A stretch of DNA of 64,000 nt from an uncultured Saprospirales bacterium. Its GTDB lineage: Bacteria; Bacteroidota; Bacteroidia; Chitinophagales; JADIYW01. The translations under genes and the position numbers were made by a program. The stretch is taken from the NCBI GenBank assembly GCA_938008535.1, contig CALLKF010000116.1, forward strand, positions 14,405 to 78,404, given 5' to 3'. Below, one piece after another: positions 51,466 through 61,679 of this stretch; the stretch's first letter is position 1, and each line of letters starts with the position of its first letter. The notes below the pieces were generated by a model. The model saw only the letters and a program-made list of their open reading frames with translations. It had not been told where the DNA came from and made no database searches.

Positions 51466-52145
51466 TTTCATTATTGTTATTTTCTGCTTTGTGCATGTGC
51501 AGTTTTGCGCAACGCAATGTGATGGAAAATGATTTAAAGTTTGCCAGAAAACCATATCATTTCGGTATTCATTTAGCAGCTAATTTTGGCGATTTAAAAG
51601 TGAAACAAAATGCTGCGTTTGCACTAAGTGACAGTATTTTGTCTATCAAATCAAAATATGGAATTGGATTCGAAATTGGCGCAGTCATCAGCTATCATAT
51701 CAATAAATATTTTGAATTTAGAACAGTTCCAAGTTTTGCTTTTAATAATAAAAATCTGATTTATCAATTTGCAGACTTGTCAAATGCTGACAAGAAGTCT
51801 CTTCCACAAATTTATTTTGATTTACCGTTTGAAATTAAATTTAAGTCGGAACCACTAAAAGATGTAAAAATTTATGCGTTGGCAGGAATCAAATATGGAT
51901 ATGATATTGGTGCCAATTTTAAAGACAGAAAAAAAGATAATATGCCACATCAATTGCAACATGATTTTGGTGTTGATTATGGTATTGGCTTAGAAATACA
52001 TTTTCCATTATTTATTTTAGCACCAGAATTTAAAGTGTTTAATTCTGTATTGAATATTCATAAAAAAGAAAACGGTGTTTACTCAAAATATATTGATGGT
52101 TTGCACAACCGAACATTTACATTTTCTCTGAATTTTGAAGGATAG
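51414..52145 (+). CDS. porT: PorT-family outer-membrane barrel (type IX secretion)
   Basis: 243 residues. A signal peptide (SKKIISLLLFSALCMCSFAQ) is followed by an eight-strand beta-barrel sequence (GIHLAANFGDLKVKQ, GIGFEIGAVISYHINKYFEF, DVKIYALAGIKYGYDIG, TFTFSLNFEG). PorT is a T9SS component, and its place after ubiE/menG is conserved in Bacteroidota. The only in-frame ATG (51414) lies 52 bp inside menG and gives a long n-region; a non-ATG start nearer the signal peptide is possible. It links this locus to the T9SS-sorted proteins at 10.7-12.7 kb. Confidence 0.9.
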   Translation: MQTTNFWYQYHLYSKKIISLLLFSALCMCSFAQRNVMENDLKFARKPYHFGIHLAANFGDLKVKQNAAFALSDSILSIKSKYGIGFEIGAVISYHINKYFEFRTVPSFAFNNKNLIYQFADLSNADKKSLPQIYFDLPFEIKFKSEPLKDVKIYALAGIKYGYDIGANFKDRKKDNMPHQLQHDFGVDYGIGLEIHFPLFILAPEFKVFNSVLNIHKKENGVYSKYIDGLHNRTFTFSLNFEG

Positions 52146-52152
52146 GTTATTT

Positions 52153-52782
52153 TTATTTCAAACCATCTAACTTTTCTTTGATAGATAGCTTTACTGTATT
52201 CATCGCATTTTCAAAACTAACATTATTGTTTACAACAATATCACAATGTGGTTTATATGGCAAGATAAATTTCTGATACGATGGAAATACATGATGCTGA
52301 TAACGATACAACACATCTTCTAACGGATAATTTCGTTCAATTTGATCACGTTGAATTCTGCGAATTAATTTAATGTGTTCATCAGCATCAATAAAAATTT
52401 TAAAATCCATTAAGTTAGAAACATCTAAAAAATGAAACACAAAAATACCTTCAATAATTATGATTGGCGCAGGTTTATAAATAATTAGTTTTGGCTCAGC
52501 CAACGGATTATTGTACACATATTCTTTCAGAACTACATCTTCACCATTCAATAATTTCAACACATCATCATGGTATTCCTGTTCTTTAAATGATTCAGGT
52601 AAATCGAAATTCTTTTCACCAGTATTATCTGTTACTTGCTCTTCACGCGGTTTATAGTAATTATCTTGACTCAAAATACAAACTTGTTCTTTAGAGAAAT
52701 TGTTTGCCAATTCTTTTACAAAAGTAGTTTTACCGCTACCGCTTCCGCCAGAAATTCCTATGATGAATGGTTTTTGTATCAT
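52153..52782 (-). CDS. udk: Uridine kinase
   Basis: 209 residues from ATG 52782 ([20 protein letters not shown], Walker A G12-T19). An upstream start at 52806 adds eight residues (MINFFINI) and overlaps the -7 element, so it is rejected. Other family segments: [31 protein letters not shown] and [10 protein letters not shown]. It phosphorylates uridine and cytidine in pyrimidine salvage. Confidence 0.95.
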   Translation of the reverse strand: MIQKPFIIGISGGSGSGKTTFVKELANNFSKEQVCILSQDNYYKPREEQVTDNTGEKNFDLPESFKEQEYHDDVLKLLNGEDVVLKEYVYNNPLAEPKLIIYKPAPIIIIEGIFVFHFLDVSNLMDFKIFIDADEHIKLIRRIQRDQIERNYPLEDVLYRYQHHVFPSYQKFILPYKPHCDIVVNNNVSFENAMNTVKLSIKEKLDGLK

Positions 52783-52803
52783 GATGTTTATAAAAAAGTT
52801 TAT

Positions 52804-52811
52804 CAAAACTA
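52804..52811 (-). promoter_or_regulatory. -7 element of udk
   Basis: TAGTTTTG on the minus strand, an exact TAnnTTTG match, 21 bp upstream of the udk ATG at 52782. It is divergent from folD. Confidence 0.45.
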
Positions 52812-52855
52812 ATCAATCGAAATTATCTTACCTATTTTTAGTGAAAATTTTTAAT

Positions 52856-53767
52856 ATGCAATTATTGGATGGCAAAAAATTAGCCACTGAAATCAAACTT
52901 GAAATCGCAGAAGAAGTACGCAAAATAAAAGCTGCTGGCAAAAAAATTCCTCATTTGGTTGCAGTGTTGGTTGGCGAAGATGGTGCTAGCCAAACGTATG
53001 TTGCAAGCAAAGTAAAATCGTGTGAAGAAGTTGGATTTAAGTCAACGCTTTTTAAACTAAAAAAAGATATTACTGAAAACGAATTACTGACCAAAATTAA
53101 TTTGCTGAACAACGACGATTCTGTTGATGGTTTTATTGTGCAGTTGCCGTTACCAAAACACATTAATGAAGAAAAAATTATGTTGGCAATTGCACCAGAA
53201 AAAGATGTAGATGGTTTTCATCCAACGAATGTTGGACGAATGACATTGAATTTACCAAGTTACGTTTCGGCAACGCCAAAAGGAATTTTAGAAATGCTGA
53301 ATCGTTATAATATTGAAACTGAAGGAAAACATTGTGTGGTAATTGGACGAAGCAATATAGTAGGTTTGCCAATGAGTTTGCTGATGCAACGACGCAGCAA
53401 TCCAGGCAATTGCACGGTTACTATTTGTCACAGCAAAACCAACGATTTAGCAAAATATACCTTACAAGCCGATATTATAATTGCTGCGTTAGGGAAGCCA
53501 AAATTTTTAACAGCTGATATGGTGAAAAAAGGCGCGGTTGTTATAGATGTTGGCATTACGCGCGTTGCTGACGCTTCAACAAAATCTGGATTTAAATTAT
53601 TAGGTGATGTTGATTTTGAGCATGTACAAAAAAAATGCAGTTACATTTCTCCAGTTCCTGGTGGTGTTGGCTTGATGACGGTTGTTTCTCTTTTGCAAAA
53701 TACACTGAGTGCTGCGAAAGAAGAATTTTATAAAAAAAGTATGAGTTTTGGATTGGATGAATTGTAA
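52856..53767 (+). CDS. folD: Bifunctional methylenetetrahydrofolate dehydrogenase/cyclohydrolase
   Basis: 303 residues from ATG 52856 ([20 protein letters not shown]). The frame opens at 52700 but that extension is the antisense of udk. Motifs: [56 protein letters not shown] (NADP site) and [11 protein letters not shown]. Makes 10-formyl-THF for purine and formyl-Met-tRNA synthesis. Confidence 0.97.
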   Translation: MQLLDGKKLATEIKLEIAEEVRKIKAAGKKIPHLVAVLVGEDGASQTYVASKVKSCEEVGFKSTLFKLKKDITENELLTKINLLNNDDSVDGFIVQLPLPKHINEEKIMLAIAPEKDVDGFHPTNVGRMTLNLPSYVSATPKGILEMLNRYNIETEGKHCVVIGRSNIVGLPMSLLMQRRSNPGNCTVTICHSKTNDLAKYTLQADIIIAALGKPKFLTADMVKKGAVVIDVGITRVADASTKSGFKLLGDVDFEHVQKKCSYISPVPGGVGLMTVVSLLQNTLSAAKEEFYKKSMSFGLDEL

Positions 53768-53771
53768 AATA

Positions 53772-53806
53772 GATTTGGGATTTCAGAATTGAGATTCGAA
53801 ATTTAA
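53772..53806. repeat. Five 7-bp repeats after folD
   Basis: GATTTGG, GATTTCA, GAATTGA, GATTCGA and AATTTAA start at 53772, 53779, 53786, 53793 and 53800 in exact 7-bp phase. They occupy the gap between convergent folD and cysQ. Confidence 0.75.
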
Positions 53807-53845
53807 AATGTAAATGTAATTCGTGTAAGAAAATTGTGTAATGAA

Positions 53846-54613
53846 TTACAACTCAGGATTTTTCACTATAAAAAACGGATTTAGTAAATTTTCTCGGTTG
53901 TATAAAAGTGGCTCGTTGTTACCGAAACGCAAGACTTCAGCACCAGCTTCCGTAGCAACAATTTGACCAGCACAAGTGTCCCATTCCATCGTTGGTCCAA
54001 GTCGAGGATAGACATCGGCTTTGCCTTCTGCAAGCAAACAAAACTTAAGTGAACTGCCTGCTGCAACAAATTCAACGTTTGCAAATCTTGTTTTTTGTTG
54101 TTTTACATACGCTAATAATTCTGGTGTTTGATGTGAGCGTGAACCAACAATTTTCAACATACCATCTTCTGCTAATTTTCTAATTTTTAATGCAGTTGTA
54201 ATTCCATTATCAATTTTGAAACTACCTTTATTTTTTTCAGCATAATAAGTAATATTTTGTGCAGGAACATATACTACACCAAGCACTGGAATTCCATGTT
54301 CAACTAATGCAATATTAACGGTAAACTCACCATTTTTTTTAATAAACTCTTTTGTGCCATCTAACGGATCAACAATCCAGCATTTCGTCCAATTTTTTCG
54401 TTCTGAAAAATCAGTTAACTTATTTTCTTCTGAAATAATAGGAATTGAATTATCTAAATTTTTTAAACCTGCAACAATAATTTCGTTTGCATTTTTATCA
54501 GCTAATGTAAGAGGCGAATCATCACTTTTTATTTCAACAGTAAAATCGTGTTTGTAAATTTCTATAATGGCATTACCAGCATTTATTGCTATTTTGATGA
54601 TGTTATCTATCAT
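53846..54613 (-). CDS. cysQ: 3'(2'),5'-bisphosphate nucleotidase CysQ
   Basis: 255 residues, inositol-monophosphatase superfamily. Metal-site motifs: ISEENKL, WIVDPLDGTKEFIKKNGEFT and the C-terminal EWDTCAGQIVATEAGAEVL. Hydrolyses PAP to AMP in sulfur assimilation. It stands upstream or alongside the polysaccharide genes and may be unrelated to them. Confidence 0.94.
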   Translation of the reverse strand: MIDNIIKIAINAGNAIIEIYKHDFTVEIKSDDSPLTLADKNANEIIVAGLKNLDNSIPIISEENKLTDFSERKNWTKCWIVDPLDGTKEFIKKNGEFTVNIALVEHGIPVLGVVYVPAQNITYYAEKNKGSFKIDNGITTALKIRKLAEDGMLKIVGSRSHQTPELLAYVKQQKTRFANVEFVAAGSSLKFCLLAEGKADVYPRLGPTMEWDTCAGQIVATEAGAEVLRFGNNEPLLYNRENLLNPFFIVKNPEL

Positions 54614-54625
54614 TTATTTTGTGCG

Positions 54626-54646
54626 ATTTAAGATTTACGATTTTGA
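54626..54646. repeat. Short run of 7-bp repeats upstream of cysQ
   Basis: GATTT recurs at 54626, 54633 and 54640 (7 bp apart). It is a short degenerate member of the same family. Confidence 0.5.
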
Positions 54647-54687
54647 ATAATACAAAAGGTAAAACTATCATTATAATTATGTTTGAA

Positions 54688-55236
54688 TTAGAAATTAAAA
54701 ACAGCGTTTTCAACAGTTGGATTATCTTTGTCTTTTTCGCTCAAAATCACATCTTTTTCATCAATTTTCCAATCTATATTCAATTTAGCATCGTTGTAAG
54801 CAATACCACCTTCTGATGCTTTATCATAGTAATTATCACATTTATATAAAAATTCGCAGGTTTCTGAAAGCACCACAAAACCATGTGCAAAGCCACGTGG
54901 AATTAATAATTGTAATTTATTTTCTGCTGATAATTCTAATGAATAATGTTGTAGAAACGTTGGTGAATCTTTGCGAATATCAACTACTACATCTAATACT
55001 TTTCCTTGTGTAACTCGCACTAATTTTGCTTGTGCAAATGGACTATTTTGGAAATGTAATCCACGCAAAACACCGTAAGAAGATTTGGAGTGATTATCTT
55101 GAATAAAATTATAATTTAAGCCAGCGTCTTCTAATTTTTTGGAATTAAAACTTTCGAAAAAGAAACCTCTGTTGTCAGCAAAGACAGTTGGTTCGATAAT
55201 GTATAAATCTTTTAAAGGTGTTTCAATAATTTTCAC
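54688..55236 (-). CDS. rfbC: dTDP-4-dehydrorhamnose 3,5-epimerase
   Basis: 182 residues, cupin-like epimerase. Hallmarks: FADNRGFFFESFN, FIQDNHSKSSYGVLRGLHFQ (with the catalytic histidine in GLHFQ), DVVVDIRKDSPTF, IPRGFAHGFVVLSE and KCDNYYDKASEGGI. Third step of dTDP-L-rhamnose synthesis. It is the last gene of the exopolysaccharide run. RfbA and RfbD are not in the window. Confidence 0.96.
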   Translation of the reverse strand: MKIIETPLKDLYIIEPTVFADNRGFFFESFNSKKLEDAGLNYNFIQDNHSKSSYGVLRGLHFQNSPFAQAKLVRVTQGKVLDVVVDIRKDSPTFLQHYSLELSAENKLQLLIPRGFAHGFVVLSETCEFLYKCDNYYDKASEGGIAYNDAKLNIDWKIDEKDVILSEKDKDNPTVENAVFNF

Positions 55237-55270
55237 GTACAGCGTATTATTATGGAATTATATAAATTGT

Positions 55271-56386
55271 TTACGCACTTTGCAATACTTTTTTCAAATC
55301 TGGCCAAAAATGGCGATGGAAATAAATCCCAATGACAGCAAAGATGTCAATAAAGAAACCAATAAGCGTAAACATGATTAATTGATTTCTGGTGGAAGTA
55401 ACATTTTTGATTAATGGCAAATGCGGTTCATCAATTGTTTGGAATAAAGGCATAATAGACTGTTCATTTGTTTTTGCAGCTTCTAAGCTTCTTGCTGTTT
55501 CACCATATAAACCTTCTAATAGTGCTTTATTACGAACGTATCTAGTTTCTAGTAAATCTGCTTTATAGGTTACTAGATTATTGGCTTTATCTTTGTAATC
55601 TGCCAAATTATATTCAGAGTTCTCGAGTTGTGCTTTTACGTAGGCAAGTTTCTCATCTAAAAACCGAACGGTGATACTAGCTTTACGAGTTGCTCTTTCA
55701 ATATAGTAATCGATTAAATTCTCATAAAAACATTCACATAATAATTTTGAGAATTCTTCATTTCCAGTAGTTACAGTAATAGAATAGATTTCAGCTTCAT
55801 CATAATCAACAGTTACCATAGAACGAATTCCACCTAATATTTTTTTGAAAACTAAGTAATCCTGTACACTCATTTCCTTTACAGTTGTAAACTCTTTAAA
55901 ATAACTACTCTTATAGTTTGAAAATAATTTTAAGTAATGGTTTCCTAAATAATCTTCTCTGTCTTGGAATACATATTTTTTGAATACCATTTTAGATCCT
56001 ACTTTTTCAGTAAAAGAGTATTCTTTTAATTTTTTAGGATTGTTAAAGTTATTATTGGTTGTTTGTAAGATATTTGAAAAACTACCAGCACCAAATCCTG
56101 GAATTTGAGGTCTATCTTCAGAAAGGAAAAAGGTAATTTTTGCAGTAAATGTTGGTTTTACTTGTTTGCTTTTGTAATAACCATACAAACCCATAATTAT
56201 AATTGGAATTAGAAATATGAGTGCATAATTTCCTATGATGCCAAAAATTTCTTTAAAGACAGAAATTACTTGTTTAAATCCTTCATCTTTAGCAATTACA
56301 GTTCCATCAGAATCTTGCTCTGTTTCAATGGTTTCGTTAACTATTGCTTGCTCTAGTATTGGATCTTGGTTATTATCTTCCATCAA
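55271..56386 (-). CDS. Wzz-like polysaccharide chain-length/co-polymerase protein
   Basis: 371 residues with the two-helix Wzz layout: TM1 ALIFLIPIIIMGLYGYYKSK near residue 55 and TM2 LIMFTLIGFFIDIFAVIGIY near the C-terminus, with a long coiled-coil periplasmic domain (ASITVRFLDEKLAYVKAQLE) between. There is no tyrosine-kinase domain. It lies 8 bp after the SLBB exporter. Confidence 0.9.
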   Translation of the reverse strand: MMEDNNQDPILEQAIVNETIETEQDSDGTVIAKDEGFKQVISVFKEIFGIIGNYALIFLIPIIIMGLYGYYKSKQVKPTFTAKITFFLSEDRPQIPGFGAGSFSNILQTTNNNFNNPKKLKEYSFTEKVGSKMVFKKYVFQDREDYLGNHYLKLFSNYKSSYFKEFTTVKEMSVQDYLVFKKILGGIRSMVTVDYDEAEIYSITVTTGNEEFSKLLCECFYENLIDYYIERATRKASITVRFLDEKLAYVKAQLENSEYNLADYKDKANNLVTYKADLLETRYVRNKALLEGLYGETARSLEAAKTNEQSIMPLFQTIDEPHLPLIKNVTSTRNQLIMFTLIGFFIDIFAVIGIYFHRHFWPDLKKVLQSA

Positions 56387-56394
56387 AATGACGT

Positions 56395-59124
56395 CTATTT
56401 TTTAGTTAAGGTTAATATCAGAACTAACAATGTGACCACTGAAGTTGTTGTTGCAATAGTTGCATTCAGTGCTTTATAAAAAGTTGCTGGATTTCCTTTT
56501 TTGGTTTCTTTTTTAGTTTTTGTTGGTTTTTTAGGAATTACAATTGTAGAACCTTTTTCCACTTTTGGGAAATTTTTTCCAAATAAAGAACGATGTGTAC
56601 CTAAAATTTGTCCATTTGGACGAATTACATATGTTTTTCTTCTAAATGCACTATCGCTAAATCCAGCACCATATTTGTCTATATAAAACTTAGCGTCTTT
56701 GCCTTCGTTATATGGTACGTATAGATTTTCTGGTTTTTTATCTGCAGGATAATTAAATTCACCTCTAATTGAAACTAAATCTTTAATTGCAGGAATTTTT
56801 ATAATATCACCTTTACGCAAAACGTAATTATATTTAGAAGTTTTATTTTTCAGTGCTTTATCTAGATCTAATAATACATCTCCAATTCCATCTTCTGTTC
56901 TATTTAATCTCGCACCATCTGCATAAGCAAATCTTGTCAATCCACCAGATCTTTCAATTAGTGATGATAATTTCTCGTCTTTTGTAGTTAACACATAATC
57001 ACCTGGATATAATACTTCACCTTCTATTTTTACTTTCATTTGATATTCAAATTCTGGAGTTGGACGTACATAAATTTGGTCAAAAGGTTGAAGCTTAATA
57101 GCGTTGGCAGTAGCATCTCTGCCGATATTTTTACTTACGCTATAACTTAAGATAGTAACCTGAGTTGGCACAGATTGAGAAATTGCTTTGTCGTAGTTTG
57201 CAATACGAGCAATTTCAATTCTATTAGAAGCTGCTTCCATCTTAAAACCTTGTGCTAAAATTAAAGCGTCTGCCAATGTCATATTTTCCATGTAAGGAAA
57301 AGTATCTACTTTTCTTACTAATCCATTTACTTCAATATAGTATTTATCAATTCGTCTCAAATCTTTTAAGACGATAATTTTATCTCTTTTTTTCAATTTA
57401 AAAGTATCTAAATTGGCGTAGTTGTCTGTTGTATCAATTCTGAATGAAATTAATTTTTCAGTTAGATCGTCATTAATTCTATACACAATAATTTTATCTA
57501 ACAACGCTTCTTCTTTCAATCCATTACACATAATAATTGCATCTCTAAGCGTCAATCCTTTTTCAGATTCAAATTTTCTTGGTTTTCTAACTTCACCTTT
57601 TACTTCTATATCGAACTTATCAAAAAAGTCAGTTTTAGCATAAACTTCTACTACATCTCTAAATGTTAATAACATATTGTCTTCGCAGTTTTTATCTGCA
57701 ATAATATTATTCAAATTAATTTTATAGGTATGTTTTCTGAAGTCATCAAAATTGGTTCTTGTTAAATAAGCTTCATCTAAATAAGCATCTTCTTTTAATC
57801 CTTGTGCTTTACTAATTAAATCCCAAACTCTGTCTCCTTCTTGCCATTGATATTTACCAGGCAACAAAACAGATCCGAATATTTCGTTATAATTTTTAAT
57901 CTTATCAGGAATACTTCTAACGCCAACAACATCGCCATTTTTTAAATAAATTTTACTTCCAATTCTTTTAATACTATCAATATCGTAATCAATTAAAATC
58001 TGCTTATTTTGATCGTATCTTCTAATTTGGATAACTTTAGTAAATGCATCAGGTTTGTAATTACCACAGTACCTCAATAAATCATCAAAAGTTTCACCTT
58101 CTATCATTTCATATTTACCTTCTCTGTTTACTGCACCTTCTACTTTTACAATATTTTTTTGTGCCGGAACGTATATATAATCATTGTTATCTAAGAAAAT
58201 ATCATCTTGTTTTTCAGGTGTAAACAAGAATTTATACAAGTCAAATTTTCTGATAATTTTCCCGTCTCTTTTTATTTGAATATCTCTAATAGAACCAGAT
58301 TTTGAAGGACCACCAACGTATGCTAAAATATTATAAGCTGTATTGATTGCTGGAAATGTATAAGAACCAGGATTTTCTACGTCACCAACTACATTTATAG
58401 TAATTACACGTGAATAATTTATAGAAACATCAAACTGCGATTTATCAATCATGTAAGCACTTGCAAAGCGAGTACGTAATAACTCTTTTGCTTGCTCCAA
58501 AGTGAGACCTTTTAAATAAATACGGCCAATATTTTCTTGTTGAATGTAACCTTCTTTATCTATATAGAATAATCGATTATAATCGGCATAACCCCAAATT
58601 GAAACGACAATTTGGTCACCAACACCTAAAACGTAATTCAATGGTGGTTTTATATCAACAGCATTATTAAAGATTTTTACGTCTTTTTGTCTGAAATAAG
58701 TAAAACCATAAATATCGACTGAATCTAATTTTTCCCTTAATTCTTTGGTAGCTGTTGCGGTTAGTTTTTCTACTGTTTCTGCAGCTTTTTGTGCTTCTTT
58801 TAATAATTTATCAGGTGCATTTTGTCCAGATTTCACTTCTGTGCCTGCTTTTTCTGCATTTCCAATTGCACCTTGTTGTTCATCTGCATCTTTTGAACGT
58901 GGTGTAAACTCTTTTGCGTTTTGATTAGCTTTTTGAACTTCGCCAACTTTAAGTTCACCTTGCTTAATATTGAGTGTATCTTCAATTTTTTTGATAATCT
59001 CATTTATCGAAGGTTCATCATCTAGTGGTATTGGTGTATATGGACTCAATATTTGTGCTTTCGTTGTAAAAATAGAAGCAGCCATTATGAGTACAATAGA
59101 AAGAAGTTTAATCGTGTTTTTCAT
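56395..59124 (-). CDS. Large SLBB-domain polysaccharide export protein (Wza-like)
   Basis: 909 residues, more than twice E. coli Wza. Signal peptide (MKNTIKLLSIVLIMAASIFT), an Asn/Lys/Glu-rich linker, a Poly_export domain (about 165-250: NYVLGVGDQIVVSIWGYADY, then IGRIYLKGLTLEQAKELL), then at least five SLBB-type beta-grasp modules (for example INVVGDVENPGSYTFPA, VKVEGAVNREGKYEM, IFGSVLLPGKYQW, VKGEVRKPRKFE and VKIEGEVLYPGDYVL), and a C-terminal membrane helix (VVTLLVLILTL). It forms the outer-membrane exit channel for the polysaccharide. Confidence 0.93.
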   Translation of the reverse strand: MKNTIKLLSIVLIMAASIFTTKAQILSPYTPIPLDDEPSINEIIKKIEDTLNIKQGELKVGEVQKANQNAKEFTPRSKDADEQQGAIGNAEKAGTEVKSGQNAPDKLLKEAQKAAETVEKLTATATKELREKLDSVDIYGFTYFRQKDVKIFNNAVDIKPPLNYVLGVGDQIVVSIWGYADYNRLFYIDKEGYIQQENIGRIYLKGLTLEQAKELLRTRFASAYMIDKSQFDVSINYSRVITINVVGDVENPGSYTFPAINTAYNILAYVGGPSKSGSIRDIQIKRDGKIIRKFDLYKFLFTPEKQDDIFLDNNDYIYVPAQKNIVKVEGAVNREGKYEMIEGETFDDLLRYCGNYKPDAFTKVIQIRRYDQNKQILIDYDIDSIKRIGSKIYLKNGDVVGVRSIPDKIKNYNEIFGSVLLPGKYQWQEGDRVWDLISKAQGLKEDAYLDEAYLTRTNFDDFRKHTYKINLNNIIADKNCEDNMLLTFRDVVEVYAKTDFFDKFDIEVKGEVRKPRKFESEKGLTLRDAIIMCNGLKEEALLDKIIVYRINDDLTEKLISFRIDTTDNYANLDTFKLKKRDKIIVLKDLRRIDKYYIEVNGLVRKVDTFPYMENMTLADALILAQGFKMEAASNRIEIARIANYDKAISQSVPTQVTILSYSVSKNIGRDATANAIKLQPFDQIYVRPTPEFEYQMKVKIEGEVLYPGDYVLTTKDEKLSSLIERSGGLTRFAYADGARLNRTEDGIGDVLLDLDKALKNKTSKYNYVLRKGDIIKIPAIKDLVSIRGEFNYPADKKPENLYVPYNEGKDAKFYIDKYGAGFSDSAFRRKTYVIRPNGQILGTHRSLFGKNFPKVEKGSTIVIPKKPTKTKKETKKGNPATFYKALNATIATTTSVVTLLVLILTLTKK

Positions 59125-59164
59125 TTTTATTATTATTATTTTTTCGTCATTTTAAATGATGAAA

Positions 59165-60217
59165 TTAATTTAATTCGTACTGTTTATTATAATATTTTTG
59201 ATATTCACCTGATGTAACATTTGTTAACCATTCATCATTATTCAAATACCAATCAACTGTTTTTTCTAAACCTTCTTCAAATTGAAGTGATGGTTTCCAT
59301 CCTAGTTCATTTTCTAATTTTGTTGCATCGATTGCATAACGCTTATCGTGACCAGCTCTATCTTTTACATAGGTAATCAATTTTTCCGAAGTTCCAGTTG
59401 CTCTGTTCAATTTTTTATCCATTATAGAACAAAGCACTTTTATCAAATCAATATTTTGCCATTCGTTGAAACCACCAATATTATAGGTTTCGCCAATTTT
59501 TCCCTTATGATAAATCACATCAATCGCATTTGCATGATCTTCTACAAACAACCAATCGCGTGTGTAATCACCTTTACCATAAACTGGCAAATTTTTGTTG
59601 TTTTTAATATTATTGATGAATAATGGAATTAATTTTTCCGGAAACTGGAATGAACCATAATTATTAGAGCAGTTTGAAATTACAATTGGCAAACCGTATG
59701 TATTATTATAAGCACGCACGAAATGATCTGAACTAGCTTTTGATGCAGAATATGGTGAACGTGGATCGTACGAAGTTTCTTCAGTAAATAAACCTGTTTC
59801 GCTTAAGCTACCATATACTTCGTCTGTAGAAACATGATAAAATAATTTGTTCTCGAAATTGTTTGACCAAGATTCTTTTGCTGCATTTAGCAAATTTACA
59901 GTACCAACTACGTTCGTCATTATAAATTCCAACGGATTTAAAATAGAACGATCGACATGCGATTCAGCTGCTAAATGTATAACACCATCAAAATTATATT
60001 TTGCAAAAATTGCATTTACTGCTTTTGCATCAACGATATCCACTTTTTCAAATATATAATTTGATTTATCTTCAACATCACGCAAATTTTCCAAATTACC
60101 AGCATACGTCAATACATCTAAATTCACGATTTTATAATCAGGAAATTTATTGACAAACAACCTCACTACGTGTGAACCAATAAAACCTGCGCCGCCTGTA
60201 ATTAATAGTGTTTTCAT
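59165..60217 (-). CDS. rfbB: dTDP-glucose 4,6-dehydratase
   Basis: 350 residues from ATG 60217 (MKTLLITGGAGFIGSHVVRL). The ATG at 60244 adds nine residues and is less likely. Motifs: TGGAGFIGSH (NAD loop), HVSTDEVYGSL (catalytic Asp/Glu region) and SPYSASKASSDH (YxxxK). Second step of dTDP-rhamnose synthesis, matching rfbC in the same run. Confidence 0.96.
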   Translation of the reverse strand: MKTLLITGGAGFIGSHVVRLFVNKFPDYKIVNLDVLTYAGNLENLRDVEDKSNYIFEKVDIVDAKAVNAIFAKYNFDGVIHLAAESHVDRSILNPLEFIMTNVVGTVNLLNAAKESWSNNFENKLFYHVSTDEVYGSLSETGLFTEETSYDPRSPYSASKASSDHFVRAYNNTYGLPIVISNCSNNYGSFQFPEKLIPLFINNIKNNKNLPVYGKGDYTRDWLFVEDHANAIDVIYHKGKIGETYNIGGFNEWQNIDLIKVLCSIMDKKLNRATGTSEKLITYVKDRAGHDKRYAIDATKLENELGWKPSLQFEEGLEKTVDWYLNNDEWLTNVTSGEYQKYYNKQYELN

Positions 60218-60247
60218 TCTTTTCTGTAAAATCTTTTTTTGCACAAA

Positions 60248-61555
60248 TTACAACGTCCAATATTCCAATTTAGAAATTTTGGTTTTGTACATATTTTTAA
60301 TATCAACTAAAATAGCATCTTGATTTGTTAAACTAATAAAATAGTTTTCATCTAAATGTTTATAAGCATCGTGTGCCACTGCAACCACAATTACGTCATA
60401 TTTTCCAGAAGCATCTTTACTTAAATCTACGTTATATTCTTCATGTACTTCATGCGCATCTGCATATGCATCTATCATTTCTACCTCAATATGAAAATCC
60501 TTCAATTCTTTGTATAAATTAAACACTTTTGAATTGCGAATATCTGTTACATTTTCTTTGAATGTGGCACCCATAATTAACGCACGGCATTGTGATGGAT
60601 TTTTGCCTTTTCCTAATAAATATTGCACCACTTTTTTGGCAATATAATTTGGCATTCCATCATTAATATTTCTACCACTTAAAATAATTTGTGGTTTGTA
60701 ACCTAATTCATTTGATTTATATGTCAAATAATATGGATCAACGCCAATGCAGTGACCACCAACCAAACCAGGTTGAAATTTCAAGAAATTCCATTTGGTA
60801 CCAGCAGCTTCCAAAACGTCGTATGTATTAATATTCATCAGATTAAAAATCTGAGAAAGTTCATTCATCAAGGCAATATTTAAATCGCGTTGTGTGTTTT
60901 CAATTACTTTTGCTGCTTCAGCAACTTTTATAGAAGCTGCTTTGTAAACACCAGGTTCTATAATAGAACCATAAACAGCAGCAATATTTTCTAAAGATTC
61001 TTCACTGCAACCAGAAACAATTTTTGTAATTTTTGTCAATGTGTGTAAGGTATCACCTGGATTTATTCTTTCTGGTGAATAACCAATTTTAAAATCTTCT
61101 TTAAATTTTAAGCCAGAAACTTTTTCAATAATAGGAATACAATCGTCTTCGGTACAACCTGGATAAACCGTCGATTCAAATACTACATAATCACCTTTTT
61201 TGATTACTTTTCCGATAGTCGTAGATGCACCTGTCAAAGGTTTTAAATCTGGCACATTATGTTCGTCAACTGGTGTTGGAACAGCAACAATAAAGAATGT
61301 TGCTTTTTTTAACACTTCAGTGTCAGCCGTAAATTCTATATCACAATTGATAAAAGCATCTTTTGTCAATTCGTTACTTGGATCGATTTTATTTTGCATC
61401 ATTTCGACGCGTTTTTGGTTAATATCGAAACCAATAACTTTAAACTTTTTGGCTAATTCTAATGCAATTGGCAAACCAACATAACCTAAGCCAATTACGC
61501 CAATTAGTTTTTCTTTTTTGTCAAATGCGTGTAAAAATGATGTTGTTGCTGTCAT
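60248..61555 (-). CDS. Nucleotide-sugar dehydrogenase (WbpO/TviB-like UDP-GalNAc/GlcNAc 6-dehydrogenase)
   Basis: 435 residues, UDP-glucose/GDP-mannose dehydrogenase superfamily. N-terminal NAD loop GVIGLGYVGLPIALELAKKF followed by VIGFDINQKRVEMM; the catalytic cysteine lies in LVGGHCIGVDPYYLTY. The sequence is closest in style to TviB/WbpO, which oxidise UDP-GlcNAc or UDP-GalNAc to the uronic acid. The precise substrate is inferred. It is the first gene of the exopolysaccharide operon, next to a -7 element. Confidence 0.9.
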   Translation of the reverse strand: MTATTSFLHAFDKKEKLIGVIGLGYVGLPIALELAKKFKVIGFDINQKRVEMMQNKIDPSNELTKDAFINCDIEFTADTEVLKKATFFIVAVPTPVDEHNVPDLKPLTGASTTIGKVIKKGDYVVFESTVYPGCTEDDCIPIIEKVSGLKFKEDFKIGYSPERINPGDTLHTLTKITKIVSGCSEESLENIAAVYGSIIEPGVYKAASIKVAEAAKVIENTQRDLNIALMNELSQIFNLMNINTYDVLEAAGTKWNFLKFQPGLVGGHCIGVDPYYLTYKSNELGYKPQIILSGRNINDGMPNYIAKKVVQYLLGKGKNPSQCRALIMGATFKENVTDIRNSKVFNLYKELKDFHIEVEMIDAYADAHEVHEEYNVDLSKDASGKYDVIVVAVAHDAYKHLDENYFISLTNQDAILVDIKNMYKTKISKLEYWTL

Positions 61556-61574
61556 ATTGAAAAATGCGAAGTCG

Positions 61575-61582
61575 CAAAATTA
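61575..61582 (-). promoter_or_regulatory. -7 element of the exopolysaccharide operon
   Basis: TAATTTTG on the minus strand, an exact TAnnTTTG match 19 bp upstream of the ATG at 61555. Confidence 0.5.
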
Positions 61583-61626
61583 CGAAAAAATGGCTAAATA
61601 TGTTAGTATAAACTGCTAATTAATAA

Positions 61627-61634
61627 TAAGTTTG
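61627..61634 (+). promoter_or_regulatory. -7 element of waaA
   Basis: TAAGTTTG, an exact TAnnTTTG match, 45 bp upstream of the waaA ATG at 61680. It is divergent from the exopolysaccharide operon. Confidence 0.45.
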
Positions 61635-61679
61635 CCTAAATTTCTGTTTCGTTGCATGCAAAAACTTAATTAACACTTT

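Noticed and set aside
52700..52855. N-terminal extension of folD
   Set aside because: This stretch is the antisense of udk, and the ATG at 52856 matches the family N-terminus.
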